Of a stretch of 64,000 nt of DNA, positions 17,087 through 26,054 are shown one piece after another. The position numbers and the translations under genes were made by a program. Below the pieces are notes generated by a model, which was not told the DNA's origin, did no database searches, and saw only the letters and a list, made by a program, of their open reading frames with translations. Positions within the stretch are counted from its first letter, which is position 1. Each line of letters opens with the position of its first letter. The DNA is from Bin87 sp965197635 (GTDB lineage Bacteria > Chloroflexota > Dehalococcoidia > Lucifugimonadales > UBA3495), in contig OZ240218.1 of NCBI GenBank assembly GCA_965197635.1, forward strand, positions 558,001 to 622,000. Reading direction: 5' to 3'.

Positions 17087-18322
17087 TCAGCGCCGACGCT
17101 CGGCGAACTCGGACTTCGCGGCCTCCACCAACGTGGCGTCCCGCAGCAGATCCGTGGCCGTCAGGCTCAGGGTTTTCGCCACCGACAATGCGTTGGAGAG
17201 GGCCAGGTCGGTAATGGCCGTCGCGCACATCTCCCTGGTGTGCGAAGCCACTGGCTGCTCGCTGACGGCGTATCGCAGCTCGTAGGCCGGCATGACCTGG
17301 CTCACGTTGCCGAAATCGGTTGAGGCTCCGCTACCCGCCCGGCCGGCCACTGGCTCATCCAGCCTGATTCCCAACGCCTGCGCGTTGTTTGCCATCGCCT
17401 GGGCCAGCGTCACGTTGGGCTGCACGTTCTCGTAGAAGGGATAGAACTCCTGCACTTCCAGGCGGGCGCCCGTCATGGCCGCCGCGCCTTCCGCCACCTG
17501 AGCCACCTTGCCAACCACCACGTCGCTCAGGTATTGGCCGTCCCGGGAACGGAGCATGAAGTTGGCCGCGGCGAACTCGGGCACTACGTTGGGCGCCAGG
17601 CCGCCGTCGGTGATCACCCCGTGCATGCGCACGTCGTCCCGCAGGTGCTGGCGCAGGGCGTCGATCCCGGTGAACAGGTGGATTACTGCGTTCAGCGCAT
17701 TGATCCCGGCCTCGGGCGCGGCGGCGGCGTGCGCCGCCTTGCCGTGGTACATATACCGGTAGCCCACCATGGCCAGGCTCCAGCTCTCTCCCACCGGCGA
17801 TGCCGCCGGTATGATGGTGCGGTTGGAGAACGGATGGGACGAAAGTGTGGCGTCCACGCCGTCGAAAACCCCCGCGTCCAACAGCCGTATCTTGCCGCCG
17901 CCGCCCTCTTCGGCCGGCGTTCCGATAACCACCACCTGCCCCGGCAGATCCTGAGCGTTGGCCTGTAGCCCCAGGGCAGCCCCCATGGCCGCCATCGCGA
18001 TGAGATTGTGTCCGCAGCCGTGGCCGATCTCGGGCAGCGCGTCGTATTCCGCCAGGACGGCCACAGTCGGCCCGTCGCCGCCCCCGCCGGGGATAACCGC
18101 TCGGAACGCAGTGTCCACGCCGCCGATGCCCCGTTCCACCGGCAGGTTGTGCTTCTCCAGAAATTCGGCCAGCGCGTTGGAGGAATAGTGTTCCTGGTAG
18201 TTCAACTCCGGGTGGGCGTGGACATCTTTGGACAGGTCGAACAACGCCTGTCTCGATGTTTCAATGGCGGAGTTGGAGGTCGTGGCGAGTTCGCCTTTCG
18301 GTTCAACATTTTGGCGAGTCAT
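17087..18322 (-). CDS. M20-family peptidase/amidohydrolase (AbgB-like)
   Basis: The 411-residue product belongs to the M20D/AbgB group of zinc aminoacylase-type amidohydrolases. The metal and catalytic motifs are in order: VHAHPELNYQE (about 35-45), VAVLAEYDALPEIGHGCGHN (about 87-106, with the Asp and the His-x-x-Gly-His-Asn block), TPAEEGGGGK (about 134-143, catalytic Glu pair), and a dimerisation lid with YRYMYHGKAAHAAAAPEAG (the substrate His). Members cleave N-acyl amino acids or p-aminobenzoyl-glutamate and act in the cytoplasm. It is convergent with the RidA gene. Confidence 0.85.
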   Translation of the reverse strand: MTRQNVEPKGELATTSNSAIETSRQALFDLSKDVHAHPELNYQEHYSSNALAEFLEKHNLPVERGIGGVDTAFRAVIPGGGGDGPTVAVLAEYDALPEIGHGCGHNLIAMAAMGAALGLQANAQDLPGQVVVIGTPAEEGGGGKIRLLDAGVFDGVDATLSSHPFSNRTIIPAASPVGESWSLAMVGYRYMYHGKAAHAAAAPEAGINALNAVIHLFTGIDALRQHLRDDVRMHGVITDGGLAPNVVPEFAAANFMLRSRDGQYLSDVVVGKVAQVAEGAAAMTGARLEVQEFYPFYENVQPNVTLAQAMANNAQALGIRLDEPVAGRAGSGASTDFGNVSQVMPAYELRYAVSEQPVASHTREMCATAITDLALSNALSVAKTLSLTATDLLRDATLVEAAKSEFAERRR

Positions 18323-18528
18323 GATGTGCGTTCTCCTCTACACGGGATGTCGGCAACGATCCTATGGTCTTGGGGCCTAAGATCTCTGTGATTGGCGGTC
18401 GGCAACGTTGGGCGCAAGGGATTCGGACCGAGCATCGGCTCGATGCAAGTCCCGCGTATTCTACAAGCATTTCGTACCCTGACGCTCGCGCCCCGGGCCG
18501 TCTTGGTGCGACGCGTCGGAACCGCCAT

Positions 18529-19788
18529 TTACGCGGGGGCGGCCCCTTGCGGCGTCGGCTCCCGACCCCTGTTGTCGCGAACCATCAGGGTGCCAATCGT
18601 CGCCAATACCGACAGCGTCAACATCAGCGCAAAAGCCCGGTCGTAGCTGCCCCAGATGTCGAACGCCAGCGCGCCCGCCAACGCCCCCAGGCCGCCGCTG
18701 ATCTGGTGGATCATCGATATGGTCCCGCTGACCCGGCCCAGTCGCGCCGGCCCCACGAGGTTCCCGGAGAACACCACCGTCAACGGCGCGGTCATCAGGA
18801 AGGTGAACCCATACAGCAGCGCGAAGGCCATCACCGACGGCTTGGCCTGGGAAAGCATCACCAACGCAAAGATGCCGATCCTCATCACAAAGCAGAGCAG
18901 GGTGGGCCGACCCGGCCCCAGGGCGTCGCACATAAACCCGGCGATCAGCACTCCCAGCAGACCCATCAGGCCCATCAGGGCCAGCAGGTTGCCGGCGATC
19001 AACGTGCTGATCCCCATGTCCAGCGCGAAGGCCACCGCATGGGTCGCCACGAAGTAGTCCTGGAACCCGCAGATGGCGTAGATGCCTCCCAGCAGCCACA
19101 GCGTCCGCGACGTCAGAAGTGGCCCCGACCACAAAGGCGCTGGCCCGGGCGCTGGCGTAGTGTCGTTGGCGGCCGGACTTTCATCACGCGGACTCTCATC
19201 ACGCTCTGGAAGGGGCGGCGCGGACCGGACTGCTGCCAGAACCACCGGCACCAGGATGGCCAGGTTCGCCAACCCCAACGCGGCATAGGATGTGCGCCAC
19301 CCGAAGCGCACCAGCGACTGGGCCAGCAGCCCAACTATCACCAACTGGCCGATGGCGTTGCCCGACACCGCCACGCTGTTCGCCACGCCCCGCCGGTCGG
19401 GGAACCAACGGACGATCATCACGCTTACGATTGGGTTGGAAATCGCCGCGTTCCCCAGCGCGAAGACGACCCCGTACAACGCGAAGAGTTGCCACGGGGC
19501 CGCCACCACGTTCATCAATCCGATGCCCACCGCGCCCACGGCCACGCCTGCTCCCATAATCCAGCGCAGCTCGTAACGGTCCGCCAGACGGCCCACCAAC
19601 GGCATGGCCAGGGCGGAAATCAGCATGTACGCGGTGATGCCCAGCGACAGCGTGGAACGGCTCCACCCCAGGTCGTCGCCCATGGGTTTCAGCATGAGCG
19701 CCAAAGCAACGCGCGACCCTCCATTGAAGAAGAGGATCGCGAACCCGGTGGCCAGGATGACCCAGCGATAATCTATCCGGCGCATCAA
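18529..19788 (-). CDS. MFS transporter (oxalate/formate antiporter-like)
   Basis: A 419-residue major facilitator protein with two six-helix halves separated by a polar loop (about 195-225). The MFS motif A appears after helix 2 (VGRLADRYELRWIMG) and its counterpart after helix 8 (IAGFMCDALGPGRP). N-terminal features (YRWVILATGFAILFF, LMLKPMGDDLGWSRSTLSLG) match the oxalate:formate/monocarboxylate group, so a carboxylate substrate is plausible. It is transcribed in the same direction as the M20 gene, 206 bases upstream of it, with nothing evident in that gap. Confidence 0.85.
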   Translation of the reverse strand: MMRRIDYRWVILATGFAILFFNGGSRVALALMLKPMGDDLGWSRSTLSLGITAYMLISALAMPLVGRLADRYELRWIMGAGVAVGAVGIGLMNVVAAPWQLFALYGVVFALGNAAISNPIVSVMIVRWFPDRRGVANSVAVSGNAIGQLVIVGLLAQSLVRFGWRTSYAALGLANLAILVPVVLAAVRSAPPLPERDESPRDESPAANDTTPAPGPAPLWSGPLLTSRTLWLLGGIYAICGFQDYFVATHAVAFALDMGISTLIAGNLLALMGLMGLLGVLIAGFMCDALGPGRPTLLCFVMRIGIFALVMLSQAKPSVMAFALLYGFTFLMTAPLTVVFSGNLVGPARLGRVSGTISMIHQISGGLGALAGALAFDIWGSYDRAFALMLTLSVLATIGTLMVRDNRGREPTPQGAAPA

Positions 19789-19859
19789 AACAAAAGCTCG
19801 TTAGGTCGGCTCACCGTAGCACCGGATTTCTATGCGAGTCAACGAACCCATCGGAATGG

Positions 19860-19971
19860 GGTAGCGTTCCGTATTAGGTGGTTTGATTCCATAGATGCCG
19901 TTGCTAGCGCGGGTAGGGGCGAATGGCCATTCGCCCCTACGGACGGAAACCACCCAAATCGGAACGCTACC
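19860..19971. mobile_element. 112-bp MITE, copy 1
   Basis: Terminal inverted repeats GGTAGCGTTCCGTATTAGG and the matching GGAACGCTACC end enclose a perfect 28-bp palindrome with arms GTAGGGGCGAATGG. Imperfect 10-bp direct repeats flank it (ATCGGAATGG before, ATCAGAATGG after). Copies 2 and 3 are at 46533 and 52247. The middle is inverted relative to those copies. Confidence 0.85.
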
Positions 19972-20129
19972 ATCAGAATGGCAGGACCTTCCGGTTGTTG
20001 GCCGACGGTCAGGCAGTCCGCTCATGGTGAGCCTGTCGGACCACGAGCGAACGGTGATTGCGAAAACGCCCAGATCGGGGCGGGTGCCCGTGTGTCAAAA
20101 CAATCTAAAAGGGTGTGTGACAAAGGGGT

Positions 20130-20573
20130 TCAAGCGGGTTGGAGCCGTTTCAGCATCAGGTGGATCATGGCGATATGCACCCAGGCTTCGCTACTTTCCG
20201 TTCGTTCCTCATGATCTTTGCTCAACCGTCGGCGTCGGCTCAACCAGGCCAACATACGCTCTACCACCCATGGCCTTGGCAACACCTCAAAGTGGTGGCG
20301 ATCCGGTTTGCGCTTGACCACAGTCAGCAGCCAACCGCCGGTGGCCCAGGCCCAGACCACCAGCCGACCAACGTAGCCCGCATCGGCCCAGCTGACCTGC
20401 AACCTGGGAAATCGGCCCAAGAGCTTGGCCAATACCAGCTTGGCGCCGTCCCGATCCCCGTGTCGTGGCACGGGGCAGGCTCTGAATGCTGGCCGCGTGA
20501 ACCACCACGGCCAAGAGCAACCCCATGGTGTCCACTACTACGATATGGCGCTTGCGTCCGGCGACCTTCTTAC
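20130..20573 (-). pseudogene. IS5-family transposase, C-terminal part
   Basis: Reading on the minus strand gives KKVAGRKRHIVVVDTMGLLL (catalytic Asp in VVDT), VVVHAASIQ, then, after a 28-base hairpin insert at 20456-20483 that shifts the frame, DRDGAKLVLAKLLGRF, SWADAGYVG (second Asp) and LPRPWVVERMLAWL (Glu). The stop lies at 20130. It continues the N-terminal half at 23759-24142. Apart from the hairpin insert, the split by IS1380 and a one-base indel in the N-terminal half, this transposase would be near complete. Confidence 0.85.
20456..20483 (-). repeat. type C micro-insert (hairpin) in the IS5 transposase
   Basis: On the minus strand AGAGCCTG is followed by the hairpin CCCCGTG-CCACGA-CACGGGG. 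It sits in the codons for the conserved IQ-DRDGA block and shifts the frame. The same 28 bases, with one change, occur at 62350-62377 in an IS701 transposase. Confidence 0.8.
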
Positions 20574-20693
20574 CCCCAATCCACCGAAGGAGTGAGTCAT
20601 TGGGCGTGGTGAGGGTGTAAGAAAGTGCTCCCGGGTTCGGGGATAATGGTTTTTGAAACACAAAACCAACCCGCACCGAGGAGCACCCAAAAG

Positions 20694-20738
20694 ATGCTAC
20701 CACGCCAGCAGCCCGACCGCATCCATGTCGCTTTCGAT
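20694..20738 (+). pseudogene. IS1380 transposase, first 15 codons
   Basis: ATG at 20694 follows GAGGAGC. The codons MLPRQQPDRIHVAFD run up to the IS66 insertion and continue in the same frame at 22210 (DHRLVANAGLLLPVTL), which is how IS1380 transposases normally begin. Confidence 0.85.
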
Positions 20739-21490
20739 GTAACAGTTCAGAGTTGGTGAGGTAAATTGGTCGAAAGAGGGTTGCGGGGCACTGGCGCTAC
20801 CGGCGGTGGTTATGTCATATAACGGATATGGATCGGGAAATCGACCTCGCCACTGCCGACCGGGATGTCCTCATCGCCATCATCGTCCGGCAGCAGGCCA
20901 TCATCGAGCGCCTGGAGAAACGGATTGCCCAGCTGGAAGGGCCGGCCAAACCCAGCGGTCCCCGACGGATGCCCGGTCTGAAACCCAAAGCCGACCGGAA
21001 GCCTGCCCAGCCCAAATTGCCACGCAAGCCGCGGCCCCACGGCTTTGCCCGGGCCCGTATGACGCCCACCCAGCGGGTAGAACACACGGTGGATCAGTGC
21101 CCCGACTGCGGGACCCGGTTGTCCGGCGGTTGGGCCCAGCGCACTCGGGAAGTCATTGACCTGCCCCAGGTTCCGGTGCAGGTTACTGAGCACGTCTATA
21201 TCGCCCGCACCTGTCCCCGGTGCCGACGCCACTGGACGCCCCGAGCGGCAACGGACGACGTGGCACTGGGCAAGCAGCGTCTGGGGGTCAACATCATCAG
21301 CCTGATTGCCGCCTTGCGGGAGGAGGCCCGGCTGCCCGTCCGCACCATCAGGTGGTATCTGGACGCCGTGCACGGGTTACGCCTCAGCCTGGGGGCCATC
21401 GTAGCTGCGACGCACCAGGTGGCACGAAAAGCCCAGGCTGTGGTGGCGGGCATTGTGGAACGCATCCGGGGCAGTCCGGTGGTCCACGCC

Positions 21491-21511
21491 ACACGATCTT
21501 TGACCAATCAC
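21491..21511 (+). repeat. type A micro-insert in IS66 tnpC
   Basis: Core CGATCTTTGACCAATC. Compared with the intact IS66 copy, 21 bases replace GACGAA (53141-53146 there). The insert is in frame (+15) but removes the catalytic Asp codon. Confidence 0.85.
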
Positions 21512-21549
21512 ACCGGCTGGCGGGAGGACGGCCACAACGGCTACGTGTG

Positions 21550-21569
21550 CGAGCCCTTGACCAATCACC
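21550..21569 (+). repeat. type B micro-insert in IS66 tnpC
   Basis: Core CGAGCCCTTGACCAATCAC. Compared with the intact copy, 20 bases replace GACT in the codons for WTFST and shift the frame by one. It shares TTGACCAATCAC with the type A insert 39 bases upstream. Confidence 0.85.
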
Positions 21570-22209
21570 TTCAGCACCCCCACCGAGCGGTATTTTCTGC
21601 GGCGGGGCCGGGGCAAGACGGTGGTGGATGAAGCCCTGAGCGATGCTTTCTCCGGAGTATTGGTCAGCGATTTCTACGCTGCCTACCACCATTACGATGG
21701 CCCCAAGCAACGCTGCTGGGCTCACCTGCTGCGGGACATCCATGACCTGCGCACCCTCTACCCCGATGATACGCCACTGGCCAGGTGGGCCGACGCTGTC
21801 CACGGGATTTACGACCGGGCCAAAACCTGCACTCATCCCCGGGCCAAGCGGCGGCGCACCGCCCAACTGGCCCTGGAACGACAACTGCTGGCCCTCTGCC
21901 AACCCTTCCGGCACGACCCGTCGGCAACCCAAGCCAAGCTGTGCCGACGCATCGAGCGCCACCTCAAGGAACTCTTTGTCTTTGTGGCCGAACCGGACGT
22001 GCCAGCGGACAACAACGCCGCCGAGCGCAGCCTGCGCCACCTGGTCATCAGTCGCAAGATCAGCGGCGGCACCCGCTCGGAGCAAGGCACACAGAGCAAG
22101 ATGACCTTGGCCTCTCTCTTCGGCACCTGGCGCGCCCAGGGTCTAAATCCTCTCGCCGCTTGCCGTCAACTGCTCATTTCCCCGCAACTCTGAACTGTTA
22201 CCTTTCGAT

Positions 22210-23490
22210 GACCATCGCCTGGTGGCCAATGCCGGACTGCTTTTGCCGGTCACACTGGCCCATCATCTGGGACTGGGCGAACTGGTGGACCGCCACGTTG
22301 ACCTGGGAGATGCGCCGGGTCGGGCGAATGCGGGAGACAAGATGCTGACCTTGGTGGCCTCGGCGCTGGCCGGTGGCGACTGTATTGACGACGCCGACGC
22401 GCTGCGCGCTGGCGGGACCGAGCAGGTACTGGGCGGCGCGGTCAAGGCGCCGTCCACGCTGGGGACCTTCCTGCGGAGTTTCCGATGGGGCCACGCGCGG
22501 CAGCTGGATCGGGTGAGCCGAGAGGCGCTGGCCCGAGCCTGGGCCGCTGGGGCTGGACCGGGCGATGATCCGCTGACCATCGACCTGGACGCCACCATCT
22601 GTGAGACCTACGGTCCGACCAAGGAGGGCGCGCGCCGCCACGGCTACACTGGCCAGCGAGGCTATCACCCACTCCGGGCCGTCGCGGCCGGTTCCGGCGA
22701 CGTGCTGATGGCACGACTGCGCCCGGGACGAGCCAACACCGCTCGGGGCGCGGCCCACTTCCTGCGGGAAACCATCAGCCGAGTGCGTTATGCCGGAGCC
22801 ACCGGACCGCTCATCATGCGGGCCGACAGCGGCTTCTACACCCACGACATCGTCGCCGTCTGCCGCCAGATGCGGGTCCGCTACTCCATCACCGTCCGCC
22901 AGCACACCCAACTGCGCAATCTCATCGAGGCCATACCCGAGACGGACTGGACGCCCCTCCCGTACTGGATGGAGGGCGCCGCCGACGTGGCCGAAACCAC
23001 GTATGTCCCATTCCAGAGTGAGCCCGACGCCGTGCCGGTGCGCCGCATCGTCCGCAGGGTGCAGCCCACGCCCAACTCCCAGTTGGCCCGCTTGGTCGAC
23101 TACAGCTATCACGGCTGCATCACCGATAGAGAGGGCGACACCTTGGAACTGGAGGTCGATCATCGCCGCCACGCCGAGATCGAGAATGCCATCCGCGACC
23201 TGAAGTACGGCGTGGGCCTCAACCATCTCCCCTCGGGCCGCTTCCCCGCCAACGCCGCCTGGCGGGCCGTCCAAGTGATGGCCCACAACTTGGCCCGCTG
23301 GACCACGCGCATCGGCCTGGGCGAGCCGGTGGCGACCACCAAGACCCTCCGACGACGCTTCTGCTCCCTGGCCGGACGCATCACCCGCAAGGCGCGCCGT
23401 CTCACCCGGCATCTCCCCCAGGGCTGGCCCTGGCAAAACCAGTTCAGTCGTGCCCTCGCCCGATTGCGCGCACTGCCGCTCCCTTCTTGA
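22210..23490 (+). pseudogene. IS1380-family transposase, main part (separated from its start by IS66)
   Basis: The frame is intact from 22210 to the stop and needs only the 15 codons at 20694-20738 to give a normal 441-residue IS1380 transposase. DDE residues are visible in LTIDLDATICETYG (first Asp), LIMRADSGFYTHD (second Asp) and DHRRHAEIENAIRDLKYGVG (Glu). The C-terminal part LNHLPSGRFPANAAW and WRAVQVMAHNLARW is also characteristic. The ATG at 22222 could start a truncated product, but the missing N-terminus makes activity unlikely. Excision of the IS66 without its extra 8-bp repeat would restore the gene. Confidence 0.85.
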
Positions 23491-23758
23491 CCACGCCCGC
23501 GGCGTCTGACCCGTCACCAGATTACCCAACGGTCTGGCCCAGCCGCGCCAGGCTGGGCTCCGGACGGCCCCCGCCGGCGATCGGCGCTGAAAATCGCTCC
23601 CCGCGCCGCTACTACGGGTCGTCAACATCTCTTTGGACCGGCGTCCACGCCCCACATCGTCCATTTCATCGGCATCAGATCCTCGCCAGCCCCATCCGTG
23701 GTCCCTCATCCCTCCTCTGACCGCCGCCACCGTTTCCCTTCGGTGGATTCGGGCTTAC

Positions 23759-24142
23759 CGGCGTCATAACCTCTGCGCCCCCTTTTTCGGTGGCCTTCAC
23801 CGACTGGCTGTCGATCCTTGAACAATCCGGGATGGCCGCGCTGGACGTGGCATCACGTCCGGCGGCTTCCCGGACTCGGGAACGCAAAGCCTCTGCTACC
23901 CGTTCCCAGGTCCCATCATCCCGCCACTGGCGGAAGTACCACCAAACGGTGCCCCAGGGCGGCAGGTCATGGGGCATCAGACGCCAGGGGATGCCGCCAC
24001 GCCGCACGTACAGTATGCCGTTGACTACCTCCCGCAAGTCCACGGTTCGGGGAGGCCCCAAGGAGGAGTCGAGCGGCAGCAAGGGAGCCAACTCCGCCCA
24101 CTGGGCATCGGTCAAATCGCTGGGATAAGCTTTCTTACTCAT
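23759..24142 (-). pseudogene. IS5-family transposase, N-terminal part
   Basis: ATG at 24142 opens MSKKAYPSDLTDAQWAELAP, then IPWRLMPHDLPPWGTVWWYF and IDSQSVKATEKGG. A one-base deletion in a G-run near 23780 shifts the frame just before GYDAGK. The sequence then stops at the CTTAC target duplication of IS1380 and resumes at 20573. This is the 5' half of the gene whose 3' half is at 20130-20573. Confidence 0.85.
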
Positions 24143-24367
24143 GCCGCCGGTGTAACCGCGGTCCCCCTCTCAACCCAAGAATAACCAGTGGAGGTTTAGT
24201 CCATTGTCACACACCGTCTTAGCACTGCGAAGGGAGTTGGTTCGATGGATCGATCGGCGCGCTAGCGAAAACACCCGCCAATGGGGTAGGTCGCTTGATA
24301 CGTCAGGCCGGACGGGTTCGGACCACTTCGCGTCTTGGTGTCTGCGGTATTTCCCAGACGGAAGAGG

Positions 24368-25828
24368 GTCTCGACTTTGTACAACTAAGCGGCGTAGGCG
24401 AGAGAGTCGAGCATCAGGTGATATAAGGAGCTGGGGACTTTAATCAGTTCCGGCTCGCGCTCGGACGTCGCAAAAGTCCCGTGCCGCACCCAGATGCAAC
24501 GTCTGACCATGGCGATGGCGTCGGCGAAGGAAGGACTGGTCTTTTCATACCAGGCGGTCGTGCGGGGTGTCATTTCAATCTGCTGCTGTCCGATGAGGAC
24601 GTCGGCCATCAGCGTGACCACACTGAACAGGCCCAGCAGCGCGGGCGTGGTGCGCGCGCTGGCCAGTTCCGACCACTGGCGCTGGGTTTCCATGCCCAGA
24701 TGGGCCCGTGCCTCGGCAAAGGTGACCTCGACCTGCGAGCGCAGCAGATACCACTGGAGTAGGTGCCGGGGTTCCGCCGCGGTGTCGGTGCCTAGCAACG
24801 CGCCTGGTTTGAGGTGTTCTCCCGAGTCTTTGACCACGACCCAGCGCATGGCAAGGGGCGGCGGCCCGGCGTGGTACCACACCGCCAGTCCCGAAGCCAG
24901 TTCGACCGTAGTGGTACCGCCGTCGGATCCGGTGGCAAGGTAGGTGGTCCATTGAGTAGCGGGATCGTCCAGCACCGCCCTGGGGTTGGGCAGTCGGGCT
25001 CCGACCACCCGGGGCCGGCCGATCTGACCCGGCCGTCTCGGCGGCGCTGGCTGGTACCGGGCCGCGTCCTTGCGCAGTTTGGCGACGACCACAATGGGTT
25101 TTGACATATTCTGGAAATAGCGCAGGAACTCGCGTTTGGCGTAGCCGCCATCACACACCAGCACCAGGTCCTGCTCCGGGAGCCACCGGCGCAGACAGGT
25201 CAGCATCTGCCGAGCATAGTCGGTGACCATCTGCCGCCGTCGGCCTTTGCGCCGGTCGTAGCGGGCCGACGGCGCCAACGCGGTCATCAAGGGCAGCGCC
25301 CAATGCCGACCCACCCCACCGATATGGGTCAACAACATCAGGCTCACCCATTGCAGTCCGGGGGTCATTACCGTCTGGTCGTCGGTGGAACGTACGGGAT
25401 CACGGTACCGTCCCTTGGCCGCAATCTTCCGGCCCCAGCGCCGTTCCAGGGTTTCGTCAATGCCGAAAACCAGCGGCCCGTCGGACGAACCAAGACGCCC
25501 GACCACCAGCAGCAACAGCACTCGGCTCAGCTGCAACGACGACCACCTGGCGCGGTTGAGCGCCTGATGGTAGATGGCGAAATCTCCGTGCTGCCCAACT
25601 CCCAGGATGTTCAGGGCGGAGGAAACGGTGCGTTTGCCGGGAGACAGGATCGCGCCAACCGCCAAGAGTCGGGCTTTACGCCAGGTCCGGGGGTCAAACA
25701 GGCGCTCAAAGGGCAGCAGCAGGGATACAATGACTGCGGGCAGGGTGGGCATAGTCGACCTTTTGTGGTGATTTGGTCGAGCTTGCCCTGTCCTTATAAT
25801 TTGTCTAGGTTTTGTACAAAGTAGAGAC
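24368..25828 (-). mobile_element. complete IS with DDE_5-type transposase
   Basis: Inverted repeats GTCTCGACTTTGTACAA (24368-24384) and, on the other strand from 25828, GTCTCTACTTTGTACAA match at 16 of 17 positions and bound a 1461-bp element. I see no convincing target duplication. The transposase stop lies directly inside the left repeat. This is the only IS here other than the IS66 at 52368 that looks fully intact. Confidence 0.8.
24385..25752 (-). CDS. DDE-superfamily transposase (IS701/DDE_5-like)
   Basis: The start is the ATG at 25752 (MPTLPAVIVSLLLPFERLF); the longer frame to 26010 runs past the element end and is not used. The 455-residue product has a helical N-terminal part, the first Asp in GPLVFGIDETLERRWGRKI, the second in DLVLVCDGGYAKREFL, and the Glu in WYLLRSQVEVTFAEARAHLG, followed by WYEKTSPSFADAIAMVRR. 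It has the general RNase H-fold order of IS701-like enzymes but is clearly a different family from the other two IS701 copies here. No lesion is visible, so it is probably active. Confidence 0.75.
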   Translation of the reverse strand: MPTLPAVIVSLLLPFERLFDPRTWRKARLLAVGAILSPGKRTVSSALNILGVGQHGDFAIYHQALNRARWSSLQLSRVLLLLVVGRLGSSDGPLVFGIDETLERRWGRKIAAKGRYRDPVRSTDDQTVMTPGLQWVSLMLLTHIGGVGRHWALPLMTALAPSARYDRRKGRRRQMVTDYARQMLTCLRRWLPEQDLVLVCDGGYAKREFLRYFQNMSKPIVVVAKLRKDAARYQPAPPRRPGQIGRPRVVGARLPNPRAVLDDPATQWTTYLATGSDGGTTTVELASGLAVWYHAGPPPLAMRWVVVKDSGEHLKPGALLGTDTAAEPRHLLQWYLLRSQVEVTFAEARAHLGMETQRQWSELASARTTPALLGLFSVVTLMADVLIGQQQIEMTPRTTAWYEKTSPSFADAIAMVRRCIWVRHGTFATSEREPELIKVPSSLYHLMLDSLAYAA

Positions 25829-25907
25829 TCAAAAGCCAACCGTCGGCCGGATACCAACCCAACCCGCCCGGCAGGGCTGTACACCGCCGGGGTTACCCAG
25901 ACCCACA

Positions 25908-25931
25908 GCCGCCCACAGGGCGGCATTTTTT
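25908..25931 (+). terminator. intrinsic terminator
   Basis: GCCGCCC-ACA-GGGCGGC followed by ATTTTTT. It lies just outside the IS at 24368-25828 on the plus strand, with no intact plus-strand gene upstream, so it is probably the relic of a disrupted transcription unit. Confidence 0.7.
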
Positions 25932-26054
25932 GCCGCTCGTCCAAGCAGACCGACTCGCCACACAAGCAGTGCACACCATCAGCCGGGCCACCCGCGGAAC
26001 CTTCTACCAAGATTTGCTAACCCATAGATAGCAGAGACGTTACGGAGAGCCCGG

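Larger units (their letters stand above)
20828..22193 (+). pseudogene. IS66 transposase (TnpC), broken by two micro-inserts
   Basis: The protein matches the intact copy at 52457-53812 throughout: coiled-coil N-terminus (IVRQQAIIERLEKRIAQLEG), zinc-finger-like CPDCG and CPRC motifs, DDE_Tnp_IS66 core (DFYAAYHHYDGPKQRCWAHL), and the C-terminal PADNNAAERSLRHLVISRK block. The only lesions visible are two short inserts. The one at 21491-21511 replaces GACGAA, the codons of the catalytic Asp and its Glu in HADETGW, in frame. The one at 21550-21569 shifts the frame in GYVWTFSTPTE. Without them the gene would be complete. Confidence 0.9.
20739..22201 (+). mobile_element. IS66-family element, copy 1 (ISBst12-like, single gene)
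   Basis: Inverted repeats GTAACAGTTCAGAGTTG (from 20739) and their match at 22185-22201 bound a 1463-bp element. A perfect 8-bp duplication CTTTCGAT flanks it (20731-20738 and 22202-22209). It has only the tnpC-type gene, as in the ISBst12 subgroup. It is inserted in codon 16 of the IS1380 transposase. Confidence 0.95.
20574..23753 (+). mobile_element. IS1380-family element, interrupted by IS66
   Basis: Inverted repeats CCCCAATCCACCGAAGG (from 20574) and CCCGAATCCACCGAAGG (other strand from 23753) match at 16 of 17 positions. A perfect 5-bp target duplication CTTAC flanks it at 20569-20573 and 23754-23758. Subtracting the IS66 and its 8-bp duplication leaves about 1.7 kb, the normal IS1380 size. 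Confidence 0.92.
20111..24215 (-). mobile_element. IS5-family element split by a nested IS1380 and IS66
   Basis: The ends carry inverted repeats GGTGTGTGACAAAGG (from 20112) and, read on the other strand from 24215, GGTGTGTGACAATGG. A TA dinucleotide flanks both ends. The transposase is in two pieces (23759-24142 for the N-terminus and 20130-20573 for the C-terminus). The pieces rejoin exactly at the IS1380 insertion site, through the codons GYDAGK and KVAGRKRH. This is the outermost layer of a three-level nest. Confidence 0.85.

Noticed and set aside
18364..20214. 616-codon plus-strand open frame
   Set aside because: It is a GC-driven shadow of the MFS gene on the minus strand, with very high Gln/His/Arg content.
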